Shown here: piece after piece, positions 11,081 to 23,324 of the stretch | Layout of the letters: each line of letters starts with the position of its first letter | Numbering within the stretch: the stretch's first letter is position 1 | Assembly (NCBI RefSeq): GCF_041146795.1 | Contig: NC_135170.1 | Location: 35,532,659-35,596,658 of the forward strand | Direction: 5' to 3' | Origin: Maylandia zebra | Taxonomy: Eukaryota > Chordata > Actinopteri > Cichliformes > Cichlidae | DNA: 64,000 bases | Notes under the pieces: generated by a model | Told to the model about the DNA's origin: nothing | The model's database searches: none | The model's input: the letters and a program-made list of their open reading frames with translations, nothing else | Made by a program: the position numbers and the translations under genes

Positions 11081-13236
11081 CGAGCCGGGAGGAAGCATCT
11101 CGATGGACACAGGAACTCATCGGACCGCTGCCTTGATAGAGAACAGGGTTATTTCCCACGGACACCGAGTCTGTTAGAGTCAGAGCTCCTCATCGGCAGA
11201 AGTTATCAAAGTGAGGCTGAAAGAAAACAGGGTTAACATCAGAAAACACTTTAATTCTCCTTAAATCTAAGTTTAAACCAGTCTGAGATTACTTTAAACT
11301 GAATTTAATTAAGATGAAATTCATTTTCTACGAACTGTTTAAGGACCAGAGTTCACACATCATCTGTCATCACCAGAATAACACGCCACGTCTGATTGGA
11401 TGACACGAACAGAGATGGCGACGCGTCACACAGCGACGTGACGGCTCGTCAGAGCGCGGACGAGCTCAATAATTCGGTTTCTCTTTCTTACAGATGTGGA
11501 ACAGATGTTCCAAAGGTTCAGACATCATGTTGCTGTTAATCCCATCTGTTGGTTTGAAATGGAAGCAGCCCTCCCATTGGCTGGTTCACATTTGGTAAAA
11601 GGATCAGTATTTACTCTTTACTCTACAGACTAATTGCAATCATTCATCCACACACTTGTTTTTTTATTCTTTAGTTTTAAATATTTACGTAACTTCACAT
11701 CTGGAGCAGCCAGGGATGAACCACAGGCCTGAGGAGCAGGTGTACCTCCTGACTTCAGTGGGAGTTTCTGTAGCCTGTCCGATCGATCTGTGTTATTATT
11801 TCAGAGGTTGAAGCATTTGTCTCTTCACAGATCTTTAAATGTCTCCTGCTCATTTCTGCCTCCATAGTTTTAATCTCGGACCTTCTTTATCTGCTGCTGA
11901 CTCTTCGTGCAGCCGTTTGAGTTTCTGTCCCTTCAAGGCCCTACTGCCTTTACAGCCGTTTTGTTTCTCATTGGCCAGCTTCTGTAAGCCTGCAGAGGGG
12001 CAGCACTTAGTGTCTGTGAGCTGTGCTGTTCCTGTAGCAAAGGGAGAAGCTGCATGAGAGCCAGTTTCCCGTCTGCAGGGATGAAGCTTCTTCTTTTAAG
12101 CCAGTCTGGAAGTTAGTGCCGTCTCAGCTCCTTCAACATAAAAGCACGCTGTAACCTTTTCTTCTTCTTCTTCTGGATTATTGCAGGAAATCGTCTCAGT
12201 GTGAAATGCTATTTAATACCTTCCCTTTTTATCACTACAAACTGACACTACGTTTGTGAGCAAGCGGTCATGATCAACCTGTGAATGTTCACCTGTAAGG
12301 CGGGATTCACACCTGCACGCTGCTCCAACACTTGAAGGTGGAGCTCCTGATTGCTCTCTGCTTTGACTCCAACATTTTGATGCTACTCCCTCAGGATTTC
12401 CATATTGTGATTTCATTGGCTAGTGGCAGCACTGGAGTATTTGTATAAGCATGACTTGATTGGCTGACACCAGGTGAAGCTCGAAACACCTCCGTGTGAA
12501 TCCTGCCTAACATCTGAAAGTGAAGGTCAGAAATTTGGTTTCAATTTTATCTACATAACACCAAACAACAACAGCCACCCCAGGTATTTGTATTGTAAGG
12601 TAGAGACTCTACAATAATACAGAGAAAACCCCAACAATCAGATGAGCAAGGACTTTGGCGACAGTGGGAAGGAAAAACTCCCTTTTAGCAGGAAGAAACG
12701 TCCAGCAGAACCAGTTTCATCTGCTCTGACCTCATAGTTGCACAGAGTTTAAGTTAAATTTTGAATTTAGTCTAAAGTAACACGTTTTTTTGGGGGGGTT
12801 TTTGTTTTTTTTTTGCCCAACTCTGATTGGATGAGCTGGACCTGCAGGTGTCTCCCAGCCCAGGTGTCTGTTAACACTTTGACTTCTGCCTTGGGAGCCG
12901 CAGAGAAGTGAACCCGGAGCCGCACCCCCCCCCCCCCAGAAACACCACATTTAGAGCAGAAATCACACGATGCACTTTATCCGTCACATCAGAGCATGTT
13001 CAGGTCCACGCTGCCTTTGCTGCAACCACTGACACGTGATTGGAGGGCAGCCGTGGAGATGACGTGGTGTCCGCGTGATGTTTGAATGTTGTGTTTTAGA
13101 GTCACAGCGCAGAGCTGCTGTGTGAAGCATTAGCACTTTATCAACTGTATGCTGGAGTCTCTTTTATTTTGAAGGACGTGTAGGAAACAGTTTTATTCTC
13201 GTGGATTTAAAACTACCATCGTGTTGACAGAATAAA
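11081..13236 (+). other. capn15: Putative capn15 3' UTR with poly(A) signal
   Basis: No further coding exon was found after the stop at 11078-11080. A canonical AATAAA lies at 13,231-13,236, another candidate is near 13,510, and 12,540-12,715 holds a dispersed repeat. A homopolymer C run is near 12,925. Treating the whole stretch as 3' UTR is inference; an earlier cleavage site could exist. Confidence 0.35.
12540..12715. repeat. Teleost dispersed repeat, copy 2
   Basis: Shares with 7985-8175 the order: 'caattttat' start, 'tattgtaaggtaga', 'gacagtgggaaggaaaaact', 'cccttttagcaggaagaaac'. It is on the + strand in the same orientation and carries an extra 'ctacaataatacagagaaaa' block that copy 1 lacks. 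Confidence 0.65.
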
Positions 13237-13809
13237 AACTATGCAAATGTTTGAAAGCTGTCTTTATGCTTCAGAAAAACAAGTCGAGCTCTTTATCTGC
13301 AGCTTCTCTTCTCTGATAGCAGGGTGAAAATAGACGTGTATGCATTCTGATGTGGTTAGTGTTACACTGAAGCTTTTTAAACGTTCAGGTTGACTTTTAC
13401 TCCGTATTCTGTTCGCTCAGTAGCTACTTTAATATAAAGTTTATATACTGTATGCATAGCAGTATGAATGTAAATAACAATAGAAAAAAATATGCGGGTG
13501 AACTGAAGGAAATAAACATTTGAAAGTTTTCACATCTTCGTTTTTTCATTTTTTGAGACGCAATCAGCAGAAAAGTCTTTTAATGCAGTATTTCACAATA
13601 AACAGTTGCATGGCCCTTTACAGTGTGGAGAATTAAATACACAGAATTATCTAGAGTTCTTTTTTATAATTCGTGAGTGCACTAACACCCATCACTGTGT
13701 CACTTTTGACACCACAATATTTTAAAATCCACTGATTCCCAGGAAAGCTCTGGATCAACTCTTCCTAGTACATCTTTGCTGTACAATCACTTTGATTTTA
13801 TAACCCTTA

Positions 13810-14300
13810 TTTATCAATATATATTTAAAACTAAATGTGCCGAATACGTTATGAGCCACTTCTTCTTCTTATATATGCATTAATGTAGAGCTTAATCGAT
13901 TATTTCTGTCCCTAAGTAATCTTAAAACAGGACTGAGAACCCATAATCAGCACGTTATGGCTTTAACACGTATTGTAACCTTTATTTTTACATATTTGTA
14001 GAATTAACAAGACCGAATTAGTTATGAGGAGGTTCTTCTTTATGTGCACCATTTGACGTACTGACATGTGTCACTGAATTACTTTGATGATGAACAAATC
14101 TTAAAACTCGAGTGATTCGAAGGCGAGTTTGGCAGCGTTCCGATTCCCGCCCCTAGTACACCACGGCTGTAATGTGAGTTTTGTTAATAATTTTAAACAT
14201 GTATTTATTGACATATTTGCAGAATAAACGGCGCCGAGTTGTTTTGTTTGTCACGTACTCATTACTGTCCCTAAACATATCCATAAATTACTTTCAGAGA
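13810..14300. repeat. Degenerate local triplication upstream of stub1
   Basis: Three loosely similar blocks (about 13,810-13,930, 13,985-14,110 and 14,195-14,300) repeat the order 'tatttatcaatatatatt/catatttgtagaat', a GCCGA(A/G)T motif, and 'tgtccctaa(g/c)' or related words. Similarity is low, and I may be over-reading AT-rich sequence. Confidence 0.25.
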
Positions 14301-14339
14301 GAAAAATTATTAAAATGCGAAATATTTTAAGGTATTTTC

Positions 14340-14545
14340 TGTCCCAAAACCCACTTCCGGACATGATGACGCGTTTCTCATCACGCTCCAAACCAAAACA
14401 TCTGTTGGCAGCTCGTAGCTGTGAGCTTTATCTTGGCGTTTTATTTGATATAAAAACGGCATATTTACACGTCACAGAGGAAGCGTGAGCCCTTCGAGGT
14501 CCAGGTGGTTTTCAGCCTCCTCAGGTGTGTAGCCGTGACGCTCAG
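14340..14545 (+). promoter_or_regulatory. stub1: Probable stub1 promoter and non-coding first exon
   Basis: An ETS-type CACTTCCGG at about 14,350 lies near a CG-richer patch. A consensus donor (CTCAG|GTACG) ends a possible untranslated exon at 14,545. It would splice to the acceptor TCCCCTCCAG ending at 15,085, which leads into the coding exon. No TATA box at a sensible distance was seen. The transcription start cannot be fixed from sequence. Confidence 0.4.
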
Positions 14546-15176
14546 GTACGCTTTTAGCTAGCGCTGGGTGTGTGTGTGTCGCATCTGCTACAGCTAGCTG
14601 TGCTGGCTGATAGCAGACTTCGTTGATTAGCTTTATAGCCCCGTTTTAATTAAACAACGTGGCTGGAGACCAAAGCTCTGAAGAACCAGGTCAGAAAAAG
14701 AGGGAAAGAAACATTAGCATGCTAGGGCTAGCTTCACATTAGCATTTCCTCCTGTATGGTGTGTGGGCGGTGAGAGCTCAGAGCTCCGTGAAAAACGGGT
14801 TAGTCATGTTTTCGGTGTCTGTGGTGATGCGCAGTAAGAACTAATAAATGCACTCAAACTGACATGGTAGGATTACAGGTGTAGTTTTGTTTGCCTGTGC
14901 ACAAACTCAGTAATCAAAGTTACAGCATTGTTGCATCTAGTCAATAATATCCTGATTGTGTAAGCAAAGTCTGATCTCATCGTCCAGTCAGGACAGGATG
15001 CTGTTCATTAGGATCTAGCTCCTGCCAGGTAAAGGTACCAAACATCCTCTTACACTGACTCACTCCCTGGATCTTTCCCCTCCAGTTTCCTCTTCCTCCT
15101 GTTGGATCCCAGTGTCAGGATAGGGAAGCAAAGCAAAGCAGCAGCTGCTGGTGGTGCAGCCGGCTCGGGTGACAAA

Positions 15177-16767
<1,591 letters not shown>

Positions 16768-16926
16768 CCCAGTTTGTTAAATTCAGCTTTATTTTAAACA
16801 TCCCAGTCACAGCAGCCGTCACTCTGGGAGTTTTTATCATGAGAGGTAAAGACAGCTGCTGCGTGAGGTCAACGGGCCAATCATCTCCTCTTTATTTCCT
16901 GTCATGTTCCAGTGCTGGATGTTTGT

Positions 16927-16932
16927 ATTAAA
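16927..16932 (+). terminator. stub1: stub1 poly(A) signal ATTAAA
   Basis: ATTAAA lies 160 nt after the stop codon and is followed by a GT-rich stretch ('cgttcggtgtgtgcg'), as expected for cleavage and polyadenylation. Confidence 0.6.
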
Positions 16933-16939
16933 CATGACG

Positions 16940-18629
16940 TTCGGTGTGTGCGCTAATCCCCGTGAGCCAAAAAGTTTAAACTGCAGATGTTTTTTTCCTG
17001 CATCGCTGAGCTAAGTGGGCTAAAGTCCACTCTCGAGTCCAGTTAATGAGCAGAGTGGGTCCACTTTAGTGTCCACAGAAACAAAACCCACCACTTCCGC
17101 TTTAATCTGATTAAATACAGACTGAAAACGACGCCCTGCGCTGATGGCGTAGCAGTCTGAGAACCACATGACCACAATCACGCTGCTGCACAACAATCAG
17201 AGGCCCAGGCTGCGACGCGAGGTGAGAAAAGAGATCAACAGGTGTGAAATCATCACTCGCCAGCCAATCAGATCTCTGGAAAAAGGACGTAGGAGAGAGC
17301 GCTGAGCCGACACCGTTCTTTATGACTGTACGCTGCTGAAGGTATAAACATCGCAGGTTAAACTCTGGTTCGCACCCACGTCGCAGCTCCGAACGCTTCG
17401 GCTGTAGATCTTTAATGTTTGAGGAGACGAAACTGGAAAGTCCTGAAAGGTGGTGTTTGTCAGGCCAGCGCTGCATTCACTGACACCTGAGCAAACATGA
17501 GACATCGCACCATGCTCAGTATTCTGTACGCCGGCCCGTTTTCACTCGTTTCATCCTCGATGTTTTTGCTATTTTATCGTTTCTGCTTCAGATCAATCAA
17601 GTTAAACCTGCGCGGTTGTTTAGTGGGAGCAGATTTCACAGGGAACGGTTTTCAGATCCAGGTGATGCAACGTCTGTACGGGAAAACTCTGATCAACCTG
17701 CCGATGTTCAGTAGAAATAAATGTGAATAAATCTTTCGTGTTTTTGTATTTCAGCCTCAGTTATTCGTGCTCGTCTCGCTCAGTGACCACAAACAATCCA
17801 AAACCAGCTCAAATAAAAGACAAAATGAGAAAAGCTCCAGAAACACTCACATCTTCAACCTCAGCTCTTTTTGTTTTACCCGGTGAGAAGCAGACAGCTA
17901 CGGAGGCCTGCAGGGGCCAAACATATTAAAGGTTTTGCATGAATAAAATAAATGGGCACATTGAGAACGATTGCCTCAGATTGTTAAACTGTATATAAAA
18001 GATGGAAATGATTACTGACTCCGCCCACATCGGGGCCTCTGTATTAGCGTTTTGGCTTTTTGGCTCCAGATGTGTGGAGATTTCACAGCTGTCACATGCT
18101 TTTTGCATTTTGGAAGAAATTTTCCCCGAGTGCTTCCCTGACCGTTAGAGGCAGCCGGAGAGTGGGAGGGCTCAGTGTTAGAGTCATGTTACAGTTTGTT
18201 CAGATGTTCGGAATAAAAACATTTAAAACAAATCCAGTTTAGTTCCTCGGTTTAATTCCCAGGATTTTAAGTACTTTATTACTTCTCCGTGACCCCTCGG
18301 GGTCGCCGTAAAAAAAGTTAACATGACAGAAAATCAAATCTCATCAAAAAATGAAAAGATGTTTGCATTTGATTTCAAGTAAAACCTGTTGCAGCACACG
18401 GTGATCAGAGCTGAATTCAGCTTCCAGAGTGCAGAAACACAGCGTGATGGTCAACATTACAACAACCTGCTAAAATAAATGAGTAATCTGTGATTGTGAT
18501 CCCCCGAGGTCTGCAGAATTAAACTGCAGACATCCTAAAATGACACAAATCTGTTATTTGCGGTTGAATCCCTCTGTGAGTCAGTTTTCTTAAAATGTGC
18601 CAGGAAATCCTTAAAGACGTCCTGAGAGC
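16940..18629. other. Convergent intergenic region stub1/jmjd8
   Basis: No gene was recognised. The region lies between the 3' ends of stub1 (+) and jmjd8 (-). TTTATT near 18,275 (AATAAA on the - strand) is a candidate jmjd8 poly(A) signal, about 350 nt past its stop. Confidence 0.45.
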
Positions 18630-21600
18630 TCAGCCCAGGAAGGTGGAGATGAAGACGCTTGTGTCCAGGTTTAGAGTGGCGTGCCACCAACGGTCGGGGA
18701 AATACAGCACCTGGAGACAAACATGCAGAAACGCACCGTTAGCGCCGCGCTCACGATCCAGTCGTTCAAATGTAACAGGCGGCGCTCCGAGGGCTCAGTT
18801 TTAGAGCCGGTCTCCCGTCAGGGGCTGGAAAACCTCCAGGACGGCTGAAAACTTCAGAAGCATGAGGTGTAATTAAATGTCCAAGTAAGGAAACAGCCTG
18901 AGTATCACTGCTCTCACATCTGAAGCGTTGCTGAATCCCGTCTCTCTTAAATCAGCTGTTTATCTGTGGCGTTCTGAACGGGTCACTGCTTAGTTCGCCG
19001 GCATCTGGGGTCAGAGTCCAGACGAAGCTTTTTACTTTACACACATGAACTAACTTTCATGTTTTTACTGAAATGGACGCTGAGATAAAGCGACCCTGCT
19101 GTGTGTGCTTGGGGCGAGTCGTGAGCAGGTTGGGCGGCGTTACCTCTCCGGGTCGGATGGTGCACTCCAGCGGGGCCTCGTCCTCCAGCAGGTTGGGGTA
19201 CGTTTCTGTGACCCAGGACAGAGTGGTGCGGTTCGGGTGGAAGTGAGGCTCCTGATCGGGCGGGTAGAGGAACCACCGCTGTGTGAAGAGTAATTCAGAG
19301 GTTAACAGGAAACGCATCACTCTGTGAGGAAGCAGTTTTAGTTTACTTCAGTTTTATTTTGAAAATCTGACACTGAGACGCTGCCACATGACCCGCAGAT
19401 TTAAGCACGCATTTACACAACCACACCTCATCCACTCCGTTACTGGAAATCCAGCTCTGAATGGCTGAGATCCACCAGAGGGCGCCACATGTCCACAAAG
19501 CCACTCCCCTCCCCACACAGAGCCTCTTTAATTAGTTTAATTAAACAGCCGGTTTCCTCTATGGGCTCAAAATGTGGTCATAAATATTTTGTACTTGTAA
19601 ATCAGGATTTGTGTGTGTAAAAAAAATTTGTGTGTGGACTTAGCCAAAAAACCCCTGCAAGTTACAAGTACGAATTTTGACCCTATTTTTCTTCCCGTCA
19701 TCTGATTGGTCAATGTCATGTCAATCACAAATGTAACGATCCAATCAGAGAACAGATGGGTTTGGCTGTCGAGGGGCGCTTTTTTTGAACTGCAGGTCCT
19801 TGAAGGGTGATACAGTTTGAAGCTGGAGGATCTCTATATAAATATCCGATAGCAGCTAGGTCCCCTAACTTTCAGCAGCTGTTGAAAGGATAAAGTTGTG
19901 CTATATCAGTGGTTAGAAACACATTATTACTTTAGGATTAGTTTAACACAAAGTCAGGGCTGACCCAGGACCATTGCTGTGAGTCACAGTGCGCAGCATA
20001 AAAGTCCTTTCACATCGGACGCAGGATGTGCTGCTAATGCTAACTGCTAACTAAAAGCAAAGGATCCAGAATTTGCTGCTGGCTGCTGGGCTCTGTGGGT
20101 TTTTGCATCAGTACCTGCACTAGATGCTCCTGCTCCTTGTCTTTTCTATCTCTGACTTTATGTGAACTACAAGAGTTTCTGGGGTTTTTTTGCTGGTTCC
20201 TCAAATGTTCAATAAAAACATGTATGCTAATTCATAACGAAGAAAGCTTTGTAATGAAGACTGTCATTTCCAAAACACTGCCCGCCCCCACCCCGCGGTC
20301 CGCAGCGCTGTTGAAAAGGCTGTGGAAGTCCCTGTATTAAACACGTAGACCTGTGACACAAAAATCACCAAACTCGGACGACCACAGACTGTTTTCCTTC
20401 GTGGTGATGAAGGAAAACGCTGGGTTGGCATGTAAAAGAGCATTTATTCCCTTCAAAGACCTGCAGTTCAAAAAAAGCGCCCCTCGACAGCTAAACCCAT
20501 CTGTTCTCTGATTGGATCATTACATTTGTGATTGACATGACATTGACCAATCAGATGAAAGGAAGAAAAATGGGGTCAAAATCCGTACTTGTAACTTGCA
20601 GGGGTTTTTTTTCTAAGTCCACACACAAATCTTTTTTACACATACAAATCCTGATTTACAAGTACAAAATATTTATGACCACATTTTGAGCCCATATTCC
20701 TCCCACCTTCCTTCCGTAGATGACCTCGGAGTATCCCGGGCCGTGCCAGTGGAAGGGGACTCCTGTTCCAGGACCTGAAGGAGAAGAAAGCGGAGCTACA
20801 GTTTGGATTCCACTCTCGGATATTTCTGAGATTTCTTTCATTTTAAAAGAATTTTCACAGTAATGGTCCTAAAAAAGCAGATTATCATAGAGAATTATGT
20901 GTCACACGAGTCCTGTCAGGTTTATCAGATCTTTTTCCTTCTCTTGACTTTATGTCATTCCTCGTTTGTCTGCCGCTCTCTGACCTGCGATGCCGAAGCT
21001 GTACGCTCCGCTGGTGAGCGGCAGGACGTACGGCGGAGACTCGTAGTGCTCGAAGAGACTCTGCCACTCGGTGAAGTTATTGTCCCCGAAAAAATACAGC
21101 GTGTCTGCAGGAAAGTCAAACATTATTCAATAAATCTCACAGCATAAAAGTCACAGCAGCGTCCAGTCGAAGAAAACAGACGGAAACAGATTCATAAGGA
21201 AAACAACAAAATATTTTTTAATTATGAATGAAAACAAACCATGTTAATAAAAGCAAAATAGTAAAAATAGAAAACATTTAAAATAAAAAATAAAGTGACA
21301 GAAAATTCAGAGTAAAGTAAAAAAATAAATAAATAAACAAGAGTAAAATAAAACTAAAAAAAATGAAGTGAAATAAGTTTTAAAACTAAATAAATAAATA
21401 AGACATCACTAAATGAGAGGAAATACAAACAATTAAAACCAAAAAATATGAATAAACTAAGAAATCCTTTTTAAAAAAAGCAAAGTGACCAAAAATGTTT
21501 AGAATTAAACAAAAAATGACGAAACCTAAAAAACTTGAATAAATGAGAGAAAACAAAAAAACAAGTTTAACAAAGCAAAGCCAGGAAACAGGAAACCAAA

Positions 21601-23324
21601 CGAGAGCGTTTCCTGAACACCTGTCCCGGCGGCGGCTTTAAGACTCACCGCTGCCGAGGGCGTCCGCAGACTGAGGCCTCAGAAACTCGTCCACGTACTC
21701 CTGGAAGGGAACGTCCACTGAAACAGATCAGCACAGTCAGGAGCAGGAAGTGAACAGGTGTGTCTGCGAGGCCACACAGGTGAGACGGGCGTACCTTTCC
21801 TGTAGGAGTAGGTGTTGGCCGTGCTGAGCCTCACTCTGTGGGCGCCGTACTCTCTCAGTAAGCTCGACTTGGAGCACAGAAGCCTGAATTTCTGAAACAG
21901 ATCCAGCGTGACCTTTCAGGCTGTTCACCTGTGCTCACCTGCCTGCAGCTCAGTCATGTGATGCTTACATGTAGATAAGATGTCTGTTTTCAATACGTAC
22001 GGTGTTGTCAGTGAGGCCTCTGAGGATGACCGGCCTGCCGTACGCGTACCTGCAGGAAACACAGTTGAAGGTTAGTGCTGCTGTTTACACGGTGATGTCA
22101 TCAGTGAATGTCTGCTGAGAAACAGCAGCTTACTCACGCACCTCTCCATGAACTGCTGGTACGAGAGCGACGAGCCGTGCAGCACGTCGATGTTACACCG
22201 ACCTTCATCCTGAGACCTGACGTCTGAGGCCGAGAACCTGAGCAGAGCGGGGCGCGCAGGTAAGAGCAGAGCTCACCTGTGGAGCTGCTTACACGCTCTA
22301 ACATTCATTCAGCAGCTCCTCAGTCATTTAAATCTGTCTCCCTCGTTCCACCTTAAAAACCCAACATTCATGTCACATTCGAGCTGATGACCTCCAGGAT
22401 GCGAGGAGGAGGAGCTATTAAATAAAACTGAGGCGTAGACTCAAACCCAGAGATCGTCCTTTTATAACATTCCTCAGACCTCATAGCAGCCATGTTATTG
22501 GTCACATGATGTCATTCAAAATGCTCCAACAGCACAAACACGGTCCAGAGGTCCAGGTCAGGTGAAGCTAGCAGACAGCTACACCTGTGTCTCCATCCAC
22601 CTGTCAGTCACAGAGGCCACGCCCCTAATAATGCAAACTTTAAATAGGTGAGTTATAAACACAGGTGTTATCTACAGGCTGCAAACATGTTTATTTCTGC
22701 TGGAAAGTTTTAACCTGGAGTCTATGGGGCTGACTCACTGCTGCCTCTCCTGGACGTTGGATGAACTGCAGCCTCTCAGCAGCTCACTAATCTGAATCCA
22801 GAGTTTATCTTTAAACGATAAAATAATGTTCTCGTTTTAATTTCCACCCTCGGATCTGCTGAAGTGCAGCTGGAAGCTAAGATGGGAAAATCTGAAATTG
22901 TGCTTTTATATTTTATTAAACAATAATAAAAATAACGTGAAATGATTTTATTTATTTATCTGTGCGGGAACAAAATCAGCTGCCATATGACGTATTTAGG
23001 AGCACGCGGACAGTTTAATACGGTTATATTATCGTAGTCATAATCGTCTCTGACCGGGCTCGTTCTGCATGAAACGTATGACGTCATCAGTGCCACTGTA
23101 ATCGCTCCTCGTGGACACAGCTGTTAACTTCACAGGTTTTTGAACGGAGTCTGGTTGAAACTACAGCGAGGGTTGTTTGAATGAGTTTTATGCAAACGTG
23201 TCAGGCTGAAGCAGAGTGTAGCTCACCATCCTCCTCCATCCTCATCTTCCTCCTGCTGCTGCAGCTGCGCAGTCACTGCGGCGGTGAAGAAGATAAAAGC
23301 GAGCCGCGCCGCTTTGATCTCCAT
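18630..23324 (-). CDS. jmjd8: JmjC domain-containing protein 8
   Basis: JmjC-fold protein known in mammals as an ER-lumenal member of the family. Coding exons in transcript order: 23324-23227, 22237-22142, 22049-22001, 21891-21795, 21717-21649, 21104-20985, 20774-20707, 19278-19144, 18710-18630; 270 aa, all GT-AG with phases conserved. Residues 1-20 form a signal peptide (MEIKAARLAFIFFTAAVTAQ), followed by a Gln/Glu/Asp-rich segment. Family landmarks are RPVILRGLTDN, RLSTANTYSY, TLYFFGDNNFTEW, FGIAGPGTGVPFHWHGPGYS, RWFLYPP, LECTIRPGE and the C-terminus WWHATLNLDTSVFISTFLG. The putative metal site reads His185-x-His187 with His254, not the HxD/E...H of active JmjC hydroxylases. The start ATG gives the signal peptide and has an adjacent donor. 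The gene is tail-to-tail with stub1, as in mammals. A long-TIR element sits in the intron 20706-19279. Confidence 0.95.
19472..19488 (+). promoter_or_regulatory. CTCF-like motif
   Basis: CCACCAGAGGGCGCCAC fits the CTCF core consensus. It sits in a jmjd8 intron beside the long-TIR element. It is one of three such motifs in the first 20 kb. Confidence 0.35.
19562..20694. mobile_element. Non-autonomous DNA element with about 240-bp terminal inverted repeats
   Basis: The left arm (19,562 to about 19,810) and right arm (about 20,450 to 20,694) are near-perfect reverse complements: TGGGCTCAAAATGTGGTCAT at the left end, its complement at the right end, and the shared interior words 'caaattacaagtac', 'cccctgcaagtt' and 'gcgcccctcgacag'. 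Both ends are flanked by TA (19,560-61 and 20,695-96), matching a TA target-site duplication. The roughly 640-bp core has no transposase. It lies entirely in a jmjd8 intron, starting 13 nt from that intron's 5' splice site. Confidence 0.85.
21180..21600. repeat. A-rich low-complexity stretch
   Basis: Runs of AAAT/AAAA-type words fill most of the jmjd8 intron between exons 5 and 6. On the coding strand this is a T-rich tract upstream of the exon 6 acceptor. Confidence 0.7.
22590..22770. repeat. Dispersed repeat, copy 2
   Basis: Same block order as 722-1000 (CCATCCACCTGTCAGTCACA, 'gaggccacgcccctaa', 'ggtgagttataaa'). It lies in the first jmjd8 intron. Confidence 0.55.

Noticed and set aside
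15102-15176. Upstream TTG start for stub1 giving a longer N-terminus
   Set aside because: TTG is not a usual eukaryotic start, and the ATG at 15,177 gives the standard CHIP N-terminus.
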